Shown piece after piece: positions 7,905 through 17,214 of a stretch of 64,000 nucleotides of DNA (within the stretch, counting starts at the first letter, position 1; every line of letters starts with the position of its first letter). Origin of the DNA: Roseiflexus sp. RS-1 (GTDB taxonomy: Bacteria > Chloroflexota > Chloroflexia > Chloroflexales > Roseiflexaceae); the NCBI RefSeq assembly GCF_000016665.1, contig NC_009523.1, positions 4,773,501 to 4,837,500 of the forward strand, written 5' to 3'. A program made the position numbers and the translations under genes. The notes beneath the pieces are model-generated. The model was not told where the DNA came from, did not search any database, and worked only from the letters and a program-made list of their open reading frames with translations.

Positions 7905-10766
7905 ATGCTGATGCGTCGCGCGTTTGCCAGAGTCTTGCAGTTTATTCTGAGCCTAATGCTGCTCCTCGCGCCTGTGCTGGCAGTGCAATCGGCGCAGGCG
8001 CAGACCCCGCTCCCGCCGCTGGTGTTTGTGGCGCGTAGTCGTCTGGCGACCGGCGATTACCTCTTCCCCCGCGATGTCGGTCCGGCGGGGCACATGATTA
8101 CCGGTATCACAAAATTCGCTCCCGGCTCGAAATTGCTCATCCGCGATCAGAGCGGGCAATTGCGCGTGCTCGTCGATACCGCGCGACCGGCTGGCGATCC
8201 GCTGAACCCGCTGGGACTGCGTGATGTTCAGTCGCCCGATGTGTCGTTCGATGCGCGCCGCGTCGTCTTCGCGGGAACGTTCGGACCAGAAACGTTCCGC
8301 AATCAGCCCAATGGTCGTCCCGCCTATTCGTGGCGATTGTTCGAGATCGGCGTCGATGGTCGCGGTCTGCGCCAGTTGACTCGCTCCGACCGCGAGATCA
8401 CCATCCCTGATGGTCCGGGGAACGCCGAGGCGTATGCGTTCTACGATGATCTTTTCCCGGCATATCTGGCAGACGGCAGGATCGTGTTCAGTTCGTCGCG
8501 CTATCCGGCGCGTTCCCCCTACGACGGTCGACGGGCGTTCAATCTGTACATCATCGACGGGGATGGCGGCAATATGCGGCGTCTCACGACCGAACGCACC
8601 GCTGCATTCCATCCGGCGCCGCTCCCCGATGGCAGGATCGTGTTCAGTCGCTGGTGGGTCAACTTCAACCAGCCCAGCGAACGCGGCATCTATAACCGGA
8701 TCGACAATCGCGCCGGCAATGAAATCGCCCGGGATCAGAGCGGGCGTCCGATTGTTGTCGAACGGCGCATCCAGGTCACTGCAACAGCGCAACCGGCACA
8801 ACCGCCGCAACCTGCTGCACCCCCGCCGACACCAACCATGCGTTTGCCTTCCTTTGTCGAAAAGATCGACCCGGCGACCGGCAGCATCGTTCGCCTGACC
8901 AAAACGCCGGCACCGCCAACGCCAACGCCGCGCGTCCGCCCGACCGCGACGCCCGTTCCTGCGTCGCAGGGTGGCGCAAGTCGCACGATTATCGTTGAGC
9001 AACCGGTTACCGGGTATCGCCTGCCGGATGGCACGCTGGTCTATTCGAACACGAATGCGACCTTCAACCCGGCGCGTGGGCGTCTGGCGGATGGCTTCCC
9101 CATCCGCGACGCGCCCAACACCTGGCATCTGATGGCGGTTGAAGCCGATGGCAGCGGCATGAGCCGTTTTGCCTGGACGCCGCGCTACCCATCGGCGCTG
9201 ACGAATGATGGCGGTCTTGATACGTACAATGCAGTGCAACCGGCGGTGGTGCAGTTCGGTGGTGAATTGCTGGTGGCGTACACCACGCAGCGCGATCAGA
9301 CGATGGCGCATTCGACGTTGTACACCGGCATCCGTGTCGCACGCCCCGGTATCGAGAACATGGCGCTGAACACGACCGAGTCGATCGCCGGGTATCGCTG
9401 GGATGACGGAACCAGTTTTCGCCCGCCCTATGCGCTTGCGCCCGCCGGATTGCCCGACGGTCGGATCATCTTCTCGCAGACGGCGGCAACGACGGCGCCT
9501 GCACGCACCGGCGTCTACACAGAGACTCGCAATGGTCGCACCATCACCCTGCGGTTGCAATCGTCGTCACTGCGCTACGAATTGCGCACCATCTACCCCA
9601 ACGGCGCACAGAACGAGAGCGTGCCGCTCCCCGGACTATCCGATGAGTATGACGCCATGGAAGCCAGACCAATTGTTGTGCGTCCGGTGGGAGACGGACC
9701 CGGCATGTGGCGACTACCGCGTGGTACACCGCCGCCGGTCAGCGACGATCCGTTGCAGAGTAATGTGCCGTTTGGGTTGCTCGACACGTCTGGCAACCCG
9801 GCGTACACCTGGAGCCGCCGCAGCATCCAGAGCGTGGAACTGGTTGCGGTGCGCAATGCGAATGTCTACGCCAATCCACCGCTTGAATTCCCGTTTATCA
9901 ATAATTCGCCGCCGCCGGGAAGCGTGGCGTTCGCCGATATCTATATCGATGCCAATCAGTTCGGCGGGGCGACGTCGCGCGCGCCGAACCCGGACGACCA
10001 GGCGCGCGCGGTCAAATGGTTGACGGTGCCGGTGAACCCGGACGGGTCGTTTATCGCCTCTGCGCCCGCCGATGTGCCCACCTTCATTGTGCTGCGCGAC
10101 CGGAACGGGCGCATTGTGCGCGGCGGCAACCGCCATACCCTCAGCATCGCCCAGGGCAACTCAGCCGGGCGTCCCGGACAGCCGATGTTCTGTGTCGGCT
10201 GTCACATGGGGCACGCCAGCGGCTCGATTGTCAACCGGCAACTCGCGGAACTGGGCTGGACGAACATTGCTCCGGCGGCATCCATTGCCGCCTCTTCATC
10301 AGTGGAGAATGGCAGTCCGACACGGATCAACGACCGTCGCGGGTATGTTGCCGCGCCGAATGGAACCTTGATCGACCGGACGCCGCCGTGGACGGCGAAG
10401 GGCGGGGCGGGGCAGTGGATCCGGTTAGAATGGCAATTCCCGATGGCGATCCTCGAAGTTCGTCTGGTGGGAGCGGAACCGGGTCAGGAAGGACGCAGCG
10501 ATGACTACCAGGTCAGCGGCGAACTGCGTTTCTACCTGCGCGGGCAGGAAGTCGCCGTCGCCGCCAGAACCGTCGAGGCGGTTGCGCCCCTCTCGCGTGG
10601 CGGAACGCTTATGCGTCTGGCGCAACCCATCGCTGCCGACCGGGTCGAGTTCACCGTCACTGCGGTGCGCGGGACGCAGCGTGGCGCACCGGCGTCGGCG
10701 GCGCTCAGCGAAATCGAAGTGATCGGGCAGGGCGCGACGCCGGATGCGTTGGGGGTTGGGCGTTGA
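7905..10766 (+). CDS. Exported beta-propeller protein with CxxCH haem motif (HzsA-alpha-like)
   Basis: Starting at ATG 7905, or 7911, the protein begins with a clear signal peptide (MLMRRAFARVLQFILSLMLLLAPVLA, cleavage near AQAQT). Upstream in-frame codons back to a GTG at 7761 would bury this signal. TolB/WD40-like propeller phrases recur (LADGRIVFSSSRYP, LPDGRIVFSRWW, LPDGRIIFSQT). A Pro/Thr stretch lies in the middle. A single c-type haem site CVGCH sits near residue 760, followed by a probable discoidin-like beta domain at the C-terminus. The layout recalls proteins annotated as hydrazine synthase alpha-subunit-like, but no other anammox gene is present. An extracytoplasmic redox or binding protein is the safe reading. 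Confidence 0.7.
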   Translation: MLMRRAFARVLQFILSLMLLLAPVLAVQSAQAQTPLPPLVFVARSRLATGDYLFPRDVGPAGHMITGITKFAPGSKLLIRDQSGQLRVLVDTARPAGDPLNPLGLRDVQSPDVSFDARRVVFAGTFGPETFRNQPNGRPAYSWRLFEIGVDGRGLRQLTRSDREITIPDGPGNAEAYAFYDDLFPAYLADGRIVFSSSRYPARSPYDGRRAFNLYIIDGDGGNMRRLTTERTAAFHPAPLPDGRIVFSRWWVNFNQPSERGIYNRIDNRAGNEIARDQSGRPIVVERRIQVTATAQPAQPPQPAAPPPTPTMRLPSFVEKIDPATGSIVRLTKTPAPPTPTPRVRPTATPVPASQGGASRTIIVEQPVTGYRLPDGTLVYSNTNATFNPARGRLADGFPIRDAPNTWHLMAVEADGSGMSRFAWTPRYPSALTNDGGLDTYNAVQPAVVQFGGELLVAYTTQRDQTMAHSTLYTGIRVARPGIENMALNTTESIAGYRWDDGTSFRPPYALAPAGLPDGRIIFSQTAATTAPARTGVYTETRNGRTITLRLQSSSLRYELRTIYPNGAQNESVPLPGLSDEYDAMEARPIVVRPVGDGPGMWRLPRGTPPPVSDDPLQSNVPFGLLDTSGNPAYTWSRRSIQSVELVAVRNANVYANPPLEFPFINNSPPPGSVAFADIYIDANQFGGATSRAPNPDDQARAVKWLTVPVNPDGSFIASAPADVPTFIVLRDRNGRIVRGGNRHTLSIAQGNSAGRPGQPMFCVGCHMGHASGSIVNRQLAELGWTNIAPAASIAASSSVENGSPTRINDRRGYVAAPNGTLIDRTPPWTAKGGAGQWIRLEWQFPMAILEVRLVGAEPGQEGRSDDYQVSGELRFYLRGQEVAVAARTVEAVAPLSRGGTLMRLAQPIAADRVEFTVTAVRGTQRGAPASAALSEIEVIGQGATPDALGVGR

Positions 10767-10774
10767 GTGGAGTG

Positions 10775-11650
10775 CTACGCGCCAGCGAAAAACGCCCGTA
10801 ACGCGGCGTATGTTTCGTCCGGCGCCTCTTCGGGAAGAAAATGTCCGCCGGGAACCACGTGTCCGCGCACATCGACCGCGTACTGTCGCCAGACTGTCAG
10901 CAGATCGTAGTGCCGCCCCACGAATCCCTGCGCTCCCCAGAGCACCAGCAGCGGGCAGGTGATCGGCGTGTGCTGATCGGCTTCATCATGCTGCAGATCG
11001 ATGCTGGCTGCCGCCCGATAATCTTCGCAGGTCGCGTGAATTGTCTCCGGGTTACTGAAGCAACGCACATATTCCGCAATCACTTCCGGCTCGAAAGCTG
11101 ACGACGTGCGCCCCCAGTGGGCAAGTTTCTTGCGCAGGTAATACTCCGGGTCGGCGCCGATCAATCGCTCTGGTAGATCGCAGGGCTGAATGAGCAAGAA
11201 CCAGTGGTAGTACGCCTCGGCAAAGATGCGATCCGTGGTGGCGTACATGTAATGCGTTGGTGCGATGTCGAGCACGGCTGCGCGGATGACGGCGTGTGGG
11301 TGATCGCGGCAGAGTCGATGCACAACGCGTGCGCCGCGATCATGTCCGGCGACCATGAAGCGTGGGAAGCCGAGCGTCTGCATCACCTCGACCATATCCT
11401 GCGCCATTGCGCGCTTGCTGTACGCCGCGTGATCATCGCCGCCAGGAGGCTTGCTGCTGTCGCCGTAGCCGCGTAGATCGGCGGCGACGATAGTGAACTC
11501 GTCAGCCAGTCGGGGCGCAACCGCCCGCCACATCAGATGGGTCTGCGGATATCCGTGGAGGAGCAGGAGCGGCGGACCAGAGCCGCCGTGCACGCCGTTG
11601 ATCGTCGCACCCTGCGTCTGAATACGGAAGGGTTGAAAACCGTGAAACAT
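10775..11650 (-). CDS. Alpha/beta hydrolase, haloacetate (fluoroacetate) dehalogenase-like
   Basis: The 291-residue protein has the alpha/beta-hydrolase oxyanion motif LLHGYPQTHLMW, DLRGYGDS, and the nucleophile elbow GHDRGAR, where Asp replaces the usual Ser. The Arg at +1 and +4 after that Asp match the substrate-binding pair of fluoroacetate dehalogenases. An HW pair (AYYHWFLL) corresponds to the halide pocket, and VPGGHFLPEEAP carries the catalytic His. The motif set strongly favours a haloacetate dehalogenase over an epoxide hydrolase. Actual activity toward C-F or C-Cl substrates is unknown. Stands alone, convergent with the haem-propeller gene. Confidence 0.75.
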   Translation of the reverse strand: MFHGFQPFRIQTQGATINGVHGGSGPPLLLLHGYPQTHLMWRAVAPRLADEFTIVAADLRGYGDSSKPPGGDDHAAYSKRAMAQDMVEVMQTLGFPRFMVAGHDRGARVVHRLCRDHPHAVIRAAVLDIAPTHYMYATTDRIFAEAYYHWFLLIQPCDLPERLIGADPEYYLRKKLAHWGRTSSAFEPEVIAEYVRCFSNPETIHATCEDYRAAASIDLQHDEADQHTPITCPLLVLWGAQGFVGRHYDLLTVWRQYAVDVRGHVVPGGHFLPEEAPDETYAALRAFFAGA

Positions 11651-11773
11651 ATTTCATCCCGGACTACTGCCTGGATGTTGCGCAATATACGGCATGATGT
11701 ATACTGGCAGGTGAATGGCGTGTGCGGCACACTGCGCCGTACAAGCGGACAGTATGCACGGGAACGTCAGTTC

Positions 11774-12058
11774 ATGGCGACATCGCGCACCATCGTATGG
11801 ACAGAGTACATGCGATACAGAGCCGGACTGCGCGGTTTTGATCTTGCCAGGATTGAAGACATCGTGAGGCATTCCCCAGAACAATACTTCGATATCGCCA
11901 CCGGTCGTCGGGTTGCGGTGGGACGCCACGATCATCTACTGGTTATAGTGCCGTACGAAATGAGCGAAAGCACAATAACACCCATCACAGTCCATACTAC
12001 TACTCGTCAGCAAATCAATTTCCGTCTCAGAACAGGGAGATTCGTCTATGAACAATAA
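11774..12058 (+). CDS. Small DUF4258-like protein, first gene of a putative toxin-antitoxin-like pair
   Basis: ATG at 11774 gives a 94-residue basic protein (MATSRTIVWTEYMRYRAG...). It contains IEDIVRHSPEQYFD and an ending ITPITVHTTTRQQINFRLRTGRF, a pattern seen in small DUF4258-like proteins that occur beside DUF2283 genes. A candidate promoter TTGCGC (11678-11683), 16 bases, TATACT (11700-11705) precedes it. It overlaps the next gene by 11 bases, so translation is probably coupled. Toxin or other function is inferred from gene pairing only. Confidence 0.6.
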   Translation: MATSRTIVWTEYMRYRAGLRGFDLARIEDIVRHSPEQYFDIATGRRVAVGRHDHLLVIVPYEMSESTITPITVHTTTRQQINFRLRTGRFVYEQ

Positions 12059-12287
12059 CCTTCTACGCATGGTGTATTTCGAGCAGGAGGATATTCTGCA
12101 CCTGACGCTTTCGGCAGAGCCAGAAGCTGGATGCGTCGAAATCAGTCCGCACATCACCGCAGAACTCAATGAACAGGGTGAGTTGATCGGCATTGAAATC
12201 ATGAATGCCCGCGCATTTCTGCGGGATGTCATCCTCGAGACGGTGCAGGCGAAGTTGCTGCAACTGTCCAGAGCGCCGACTGCTTGA
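12048..12287 (+). CDS. DUF2283-family small protein
   Basis: 79 residues. It reads as a DUF2283 protein: MVYFEQEDILHLTLS, then VEISPHITAELNEQGELIGIEIMNAR. It starts inside the end of the preceding gene (overlap 12048-12058). DUF2283 proteins are commonly encoded next to small DUF4258-like or BrnT-like proteins, and are treated as possible antitoxins. No direct evidence here. Confidence 0.75.
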   Translation: MNNNLLRMVYFEQEDILHLTLSAEPEAGCVEISPHITAELNEQGELIGIEIMNARAFLRDVILETVQAKLLQLSRAPTA

Positions 12288-12289
12288 CA

Positions 12290-12373
12290 TTGCTCATACA
12301 CGGTCGTCATGGTGTGTCTGCGCACGTAGCGCTGCAACAGAACAGGCGTCCCCTGGTCGAATATGATCTTCAT
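12290..12373 (-). pseudogene. Remnant of a DUF5615 (PIN-like) gene, N-terminal 28 codons
   Basis: On the minus strand from an ATG at 12373, the reading frame gives MKIIFDQGTPVLLQRYVRRH followed by TMTTVYEQ. This resembles the N-terminus of DUF5615 PIN-like putative toxins (MKILFDQGTP-type starts with HTVDTA). The similarity stops where the frame runs antisense into the DUF2283 gene, so only a truncated relic remains. Confidence 0.5.
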
Positions 12374-12395
12374 GCCGTCGTGTTCGTCGTCAGTA

Positions 12396-12415
12396 TCTGA
12401 ACTTCGTAGTTCAGA
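12396..12415. terminator. Hairpin downstream of the DUF2283 gene
   Basis: TCTGAACT-TCGT-AGTTCAGA: a perfect 8-bp stem with a 4-base loop, lying between convergent genes. No clear U-run follows, so terminator function is tentative. The rest of 12288-12525 holds only the DUF5615 remnant and unassigned sequence. Confidence 0.35.
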
Positions 12416-12525
12416 ACCGCTTCTCCTTATGCTGAGCGCAATGCCACGTCTTGTCCGCGTTGAGACCCTTCGCGTCGCCCGGAGTGACAGCCCCTCGTGT
12501 CATGCTAAGCGCCGCGACGCATCTC

Positions 12526-13296
12526 TCACGCCCACGGCGGTCGCCGCCGCGCTTTGAAGGCGGCGATTCCCTCGCGTGCCTCGTTGCCGGTGCGCACCCG
12601 TGCCAGCATTTCGACGACGAAACGCTGTGCGGCAAGGCGTTCGCTCTCCCATACCACGTCTACCACCCGCTTGATGGTTGTGATGGCGTCGGGTGCGCTC
12701 GTCAGGCAGCGCTGTGCGATCTCCATCACCGTGGCGTCGAGTTCTTCCGGCGGCACGACGCCGTGGATCAACCCGATCTCGAAGGCGCGTTCGGCGCTGA
12801 AGCGTTCGCCGGAGACGAAGAGCGCGCGCGCCTGGCTGACGCCGATCTTGGGAACAACGTACTGCGCGATGACCGCCGGTACCAGTCCGATTTTGACTTC
12901 GCCGAAACCGAAACGCGCCGTGTCGGCGGCTATCGCCAGGTCGCAGCAGGCGGCCAGTCCTGCGCCGCCGCCGATGGCGGCACCGTTGATCCGACCAAGC
13001 ACCACCTTCGGGCATGTCCAGATAGTCTCGAACATCGCCGCCAGCGCGCTGGCGTCCGCCATATTGTCCTCGAAGGTCAGCTCCATCGCGCTCTGCATCC
13101 AGCGCATATCGCCGCCAGCGCAGAACGACTCGCCTGCGCCGGTCAGGACGATGACACGCACATGTTCGTCACCGGAGAGGGCGTCGAACGCTGCCCGCAT
13201 CTCCACGATCATGGCGGCATCGAAGGCGTTATGTACTTCAGGACGATCAAGCGTGACCGTAGCGATCGGTCCGTTATGCGTGATGTGAAGGGTCAT
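12526..13296 (-). CDS. Methylglutaconyl-CoA hydratase-like enoyl-CoA hydratase
   Basis: This 256-residue crotonase-fold enzyme has the CoA oxyanion segments SFCAGGDMRWM and INGAAIGGGAGLAACCDLAIA. The second catalytic position is Glu (FGFGEVKIGLVPAVIAQYVV). The first crotonase Glu is replaced (GGGAGLA). The EVKIGLVPAVI pattern is characteristic of LiuC/AtuE-type methylglutaconyl-CoA hydratases. It lies two genes downstream of the methylcrotonyl-CoA carboxylase beta gene, which supports leucine catabolism. The stop is at the 12526 end, preceding unassigned sequence. Confidence 0.8.
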   Translation of the reverse strand: MTLHITHNGPIATVTLDRPEVHNAFDAAMIVEMRAAFDALSGDEHVRVIVLTGAGESFCAGGDMRWMQSAMELTFEDNMADASALAAMFETIWTCPKVVLGRINGAAIGGGAGLAACCDLAIAADTARFGFGEVKIGLVPAVIAQYVVPKIGVSQARALFVSGERFSAERAFEIGLIHGVVPPEELDATVMEIAQRCLTSAPDAITTIKRVVDVVWESERLAAQRFVVEMLARVRTGNEAREGIAAFKARRRPPWA

Positions 13297-13958
13297 TGTG
13301 GTTGCTCCTCGCCGCGCAGGTAGCGCAGCAACGCACGACGCCGCTCCAGTCGCTGCTGGCTTTCCGGGTCGCCGCCGTGCAAGACGTCATCGAGGGTTCG
13401 TTGCGCTTCGGGGTGGTCAAGCAGATCGCGGTGGGTGTGGAAGACGCTCAACGCTGCTGCGTCATCTTCGGCGTTCAGAAACGCAAAGATCGCCTTCCCC
13501 TGCGGCGTTTCGGTCCACGTTTCGCGGTAGACGCGCAGTTGCGCCAGACCGACCAGGCGCTGACGCAATCCATCAGCAATCTCTGCGTGCCCGGCGTCGG
13601 CGAACTGTTGCGCCAGATGTTCAACCGCTTCGGCAAAGGCGTCGGTCAGCGTCAGTGGCCAGTGATCGACAACCTGCCGCAATTCGTCAAGAGTGGTCGC
13701 TGCCACTACTGCCTGGAGTGCAGCCGGGACATCCTGCTCTGCCTGCTGACGGAGTTCTGCCAGCCATTGCAGGCGCTCACGCAGGATGGCGGCGGCGGGA
13801 TCGGCGGCGGCTGCCTGAGCAGCGGCAAAGAAATCATCGCTGAGAATGATCGGTGCGCGCTCGACCAGTGCGGGCAGATCTGCACGGTCTGCCAGTCCGG
13901 TCAACTGCGTCAGCGCGGATTGGACGGCATCATGCGGTATCGGATGTGCGTCTGTCAT
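13293..13958 (-). CDS. Unrecognised helical protein
   Basis: I do not recognise the family. The 221-residue product (MTDAHPIPHDAVQSALTQL...) is Ala/Leu/Gln-rich, with successive amphipathic helices resembling degenerate helical repeats (LADRADLPALVERAP; LRQVVDHWPLTLTDAF). No signal peptide or membrane segment. The start is placed at ATG 13958, 10 bases after the carboxylase stop. An upstream frame extension would overlap that gene. The 3' end overlaps the hydratase start by 4 bases (ATGA-type), so it is co-translated with leucine-pathway genes. A role there is only inferred. Confidence 0.7.
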   Translation of the reverse strand: MTDAHPIPHDAVQSALTQLTGLADRADLPALVERAPIILSDDFFAAAQAAAADPAAAILRERLQWLAELRQQAEQDVPAALQAVVAATTLDELRQVVDHWPLTLTDAFAEAVEHLAQQFADAGHAEIADGLRQRLVGLAQLRVYRETWTETPQGKAIFAFLNAEDDAAALSVFHTHRDLLDHPEAQRTLDDVLHGGDPESQQRLERRRALLRYLRGEEQPQ

Positions 13959-13968
13959 GCTGCACCTG

Positions 13969-15576
13969 TCACATGCGGAACACGCCAAACTGTGTTGTTT
14001 CAACCGGGGCGTTGGCTGCGGCGGCAAGACCAAGCGCCAGCACCGTGCGCGTGTCGGCGGGGTCGATCACCCCATCGTCCCACAAGCGCGCCGTGGCGTA
14101 GTAGGGGCTGCCTTCGCGTTCATAGGTTGCCAGGATTGGCGCCACAAACGCCTCGCGCTCGGCGCTGCTCATATCGATGCCGCGTGCGCGCAACGCATCG
14201 AGGCGCACCGTCAGCAGCACGCTGGCTGCCTGCTGCCCGCCCATCACCGAGATGCGAGCGTTGGGCCACATCCAGAGTTGTCGCGGCTCATAGGCGCGCC
14301 CGCACATGGCATAATTTCCGGCGCCGAATGATCCGCCGATCACGACGGTGAACTTCGGCACACGCGCATTTGCCACCGCCATGACCATTTTGGCGCCATC
14401 CTTGGCGATGCCGCGCTGTTCGTACTCTTTGCCGACCATGAAGCCAGTAATGTTTTGCAGGAAGACGAGCGGAATGCCGCGCGCGCAACACAACTCGATA
14501 AAGTGCGTTCCCTTGAGGGCGCTTTCGGAGAACAGCACGCCATTGTTGGCAATAATCCCCACCGGTGCACCGGCGATATGGGCAAAGCCACACACCAGCG
14601 TCTCGCCGTAGGTTGGCTTGAACTCGTGCATGCGGCTGCCATCGACAATGCGGGCAATCACTTCGCGCACATCGTAACTGGCGCGCGGGTCGTGTGGAAT
14701 AATGCCGTACAATTCGCGCGGATCGTAGAGCGGTTCTTCCGGTTCGCGCCACTCCCACGGCGCGGGACGCCGCGGACCAAGGTTCGCCACGATCGAGCGC
14801 ACAATTGCCAGAGCGTGAAGATCATTCTCTGCCAGGTAGTCGGCAACGCCGGAGGTATGGGTGTGCACCACGGCGCCGCCGAGTTCCTCGGCGCTGACTT
14901 CTTCCCCGGTCGCTGCCTTGACCAGCGGCGGACCACCGAGAAAGATTGTGCCGGCGCCGCGAACGATCACCACCTCGTCACTCATCGCTGGCACATACGC
15001 GCCGCCAGCCGTGCACGATCCCATCACCGCCGCAATCTGAGTAATGCCTTTGGCAGACATCCGCGCCTGATTGTAAAAAATGCGCCCGAAGTGGTCGCGG
15101 TCGGGGAAGACGTCCGCCTGGAGCGGCAGGAACGCGCCGCCGCTATCGACCAGATAGATGCAGGGGAGATGGTTCTGTTCGGCGATTTCCTGAGCGCGCA
15201 GGTGCTTTTTCACCGTCAACGGATAGTATGTGCCGCCTTTGACCGTTGCATCATTGGCGACGATCATGACCTCGCGCCCGGCGACGCGCCCGATGCCGGT
15301 GACGATGCCAGCGGAAGGAACCGGTTCATCGTAGACCTCGTGCGCCGCCAGGGCGCCAATTTCGAGAAAGGGGGTCGCCGGATCGATCAGGCGTTCAATC
15401 CGTTCGCGCACCAGCAATTTGCCACGTGAAACGTGACGCTCCCGCGCTTCTGGAGGACCGCCAGCGCGCGCCTGTTCCAGGCGGGCGCGCAGATCATCGA
15501 GCAGTACGGCATATGCCTCAGCGTTGGCGCGAAAGGTCGGCGAGCGGGTATCAACGAACGACTTAATCACTGTCAT
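13969..15576 (-). CDS. Acyl-CoA carboxylase beta subunit, probably 3-methylcrotonyl-CoA carboxylase
   Basis: This is a 535-residue carboxyltransferase, the usual length for MCC beta. It carries [46 protein letters not shown] and [16 protein letters not shown]; the GGAFLPLQ segment and the [13 protein letters not shown] signature favour methylcrotonyl-CoA over propionyl- or acetyl-CoA carboxylases. It would transfer carboxyl from biotin to methylcrotonyl-CoA in leucine breakdown. The biotin-carboxylase alpha subunit is not in the window. Its start overlaps the galT stop by 14 bases. Confidence 0.88.
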   Translation of the reverse strand: MTVIKSFVDTRSPTFRANAEAYAVLLDDLRARLEQARAGGPPEARERHVSRGKLLVRERIERLIDPATPFLEIGALAAHEVYDEPVPSAGIVTGIGRVAGREVMIVANDATVKGGTYYPLTVKKHLRAQEIAEQNHLPCIYLVDSGGAFLPLQADVFPDRDHFGRIFYNQARMSAKGITQIAAVMGSCTAGGAYVPAMSDEVVIVRGAGTIFLGGPPLVKAATGEEVSAEELGGAVVHTHTSGVADYLAENDLHALAIVRSIVANLGPRRPAPWEWREPEEPLYDPRELYGIIPHDPRASYDVREVIARIVDGSRMHEFKPTYGETLVCGFAHIAGAPVGIIANNGVLFSESALKGTHFIELCCARGIPLVFLQNITGFMVGKEYEQRGIAKDGAKMVMAVANARVPKFTVVIGGSFGAGNYAMCGRAYEPRQLWMWPNARISVMGGQQAASVLLTVRLDALRARGIDMSSAEREAFVAPILATYEREGSPYYATARLWDDGVIDPADTRTVLALGLAAAANAPVETTQFGVFRM

Positions 15577-16588
15577 GGTTGGTCGACTCGTCGGGCAAAA
15601 CGACGTTACGCAGGAAGCGCGCGCTTTCTTCAGGCAGCGCCGTATTGATGAACATGCCGGTGCCCATCTCGAACCCGGCGGTCTGCGTCACCCGCGGGAT
15701 GACCGTCACATACCAGTGGAGATGGCGCGCCATACGCTCACTCTCCGGCGCCGAACGAACAATGTAATTATAGTCTGGATCGTTCAACCCGTAGTAGATA
15801 CGGCGCAACACATCGCGCAGGACATGCGCCAGGTCTTCGATCTCTTCGATGGTGGCATCGAGGAAGTGGGTGGCGTGACGGCGCGGCACGATCCAGAGGT
15901 GGAAGGGCGAATAGGCAGCGTATGGAATGAAGGCGGTAAAGTGCCGGCTGGAGACGATCACCCGATCCTGTTGCTGCTCCTCGTCTTCGCGCATACGGCA
16001 GAGGACGCACTCGCCGTAATCGTCGAAGTAGCGCCGCGCCTCTTCGTTGCGCACCCGGATGTCGTGCGGGACGACCGGCAACGCGACTGCCTGCGCGTGG
16101 GGGTGGAGCAGGGAGGTGCCAGCCGTCGCGCCGTGGTTCTTGAAGAACACGATGTGCTCGATGCGCGGGTCGCCGCGATAGATCGTAGCGCACATTTGAA
16201 ACGCGACGAGCGTATTGATCAACCCCTCGACCGGTTCCAGCGCGGCGCAGGTGTTATGGCGGCGTGATTCGACCACAATGTCGTGATAGCCGAACCCCGC
16301 CAGCGCCCGATTGATGCCGTGAAAGTGACGCTGATACCGGTCATTCTCCAGCAGCGCCGGATAGCGGTTGCGCACCACGCGCACCTGCCAGTCGCCAGTG
16401 GCTGGCATACGGAACCGCTCAAGGTCCAGTTCTTCATTGCCGGGGCAGAACGGACAGTTCGGATCGTGTTCGGGACGGTCGAGGATGCTCCCGCGTGATG
16501 GCAAAATGAACTGTTCTGGCCGACGTGCCCGCTCAGTCGCAATGATAACCCACTCGCGTGTTGCCAGATTCTGTCGGATCTCGGGCAT
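15563..16588 (-). CDS. galT: Galactose-1-phosphate uridylyltransferase
   Basis: 341 residues from an ATG at 16588 preceded by GGGAG; the frame is open further upstream but lacks family similarity. The Zn-binding CPFC (residues 45-48) and the active-site HPH motif (162-164, nucleophile H164) in SLLHPHAQ are present, followed by a C-terminal HIT-like half with [14 protein letters not shown]. It exchanges UMP between UDP-glucose and galactose-1-phosphate in the Leloir pathway. It sits between an HD-hydrolase gene and a leucine-catabolism gene, not with galK. Confidence 0.93.
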   Translation of the reverse strand: MPEIRQNLATREWVIIATERARRPEQFILPSRGSILDRPEHDPNCPFCPGNEELDLERFRMPATGDWQVRVVRNRYPALLENDRYQRHFHGINRALAGFGYHDIVVESRRHNTCAALEPVEGLINTLVAFQMCATIYRGDPRIEHIVFFKNHGATAGTSLLHPHAQAVALPVVPHDIRVRNEEARRYFDDYGECVLCRMREDEEQQQDRVIVSSRHFTAFIPYAAYSPFHLWIVPRRHATHFLDATIEEIEDLAHVLRDVLRRIYYGLNDPDYNYIVRSAPESERMARHLHWYVTVIPRVTQTAGFEMGTGMFINTALPEESARFLRNVVLPDESTNHDSD

Positions 16589-16622
16589 GACGCTCCCTGC
16601 GACCGAACATCGCTTGCTCGCA

Positions 16623-17210
16623 TCAATTATACCCTTGAACCCGGCGTTCGAGATCAGACAATGCACGGGCAAGTTCCACGACGATCGGATGATCGCCCAG
16701 GCTGATCGTCACAGCGGCAAGGATTTCGCGGTAGTACCACAACGTCGGATCGGGACCGCGCTTGAAGCGTTGCCAGACCGCCGGACCAACCAGCGCAAGA
16801 TCGGCGCTGATCGACCGGATATTGTGCAGCGCATCCGCCGCTTTGAGCGCGGCAACGTGTGGTCCGCCGGTCTGGAGATGAGCGATTGCTTCGGTCTTGC
16901 GTTCTTCCCACGAGCGTTCGACGCCGCCGATCCGCTTTCGCTCCGAGACTGCTTCGACCAGGCGCGCCACCTCTGTGCCAAACAATGTCTCCAGTTGTTG
17001 GGGTGAGACGCCGCAATCCTCGATCACATCGTGCAGCAATCCGGCGATCACCACGTCTTCGTCGAATCCATGACGCAGCAGAATGACCGAAACGTGCACC
17101 GCGTGCACGATGTAGGGAATATCGGTCCCTTTGCGCACCTGCTGTCGGTGGGCAAGGGCGGCGAACTGGAGCGCCTGTTCGTACTTTGGGGAAAAGGCGG
17201 CACTACTCAT
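16623..17210 (-). CDS. HD-domain hydrolase, MESH1/SpoT-HD-like
   Basis: A 195-residue single-domain protein: FAALAHRQQVRKGTDIPYIVH, then the HD motif LLHDVIEDCGV and EVARLVEAVSE. These match the hydrolase domain of RelA/SpoT enzymes and small alarmone hydrolases that remove the 3'-pyrophosphate of (p)ppGpp. No synthetase, TGS or ACT domain follows. It is 4 bases downstream of an ABC permease gene and 34 bases upstream of galT. Substrate is inferred from family. Confidence 0.75.
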   Translation of the reverse strand: MSSAAFSPKYEQALQFAALAHRQQVRKGTDIPYIVHAVHVSVILLRHGFDEDVVIAGLLHDVIEDCGVSPQQLETLFGTEVARLVEAVSERKRIGGVERSWEERKTEAIAHLQTGGPHVAALKAADALHNIRSISADLALVGPAVWQRFKRGPDPTLWYYREILAAVTISLGDHPIVVELARALSDLERRVQGYN

Positions 17211-17214
17211 AGCC

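Noticed and set aside
7953-9560. 535-codon minus-strand frame
   Set aside because: Arg-rich shadow of the haem-propeller gene; no family similarity and codon periodicity favours the plus strand.
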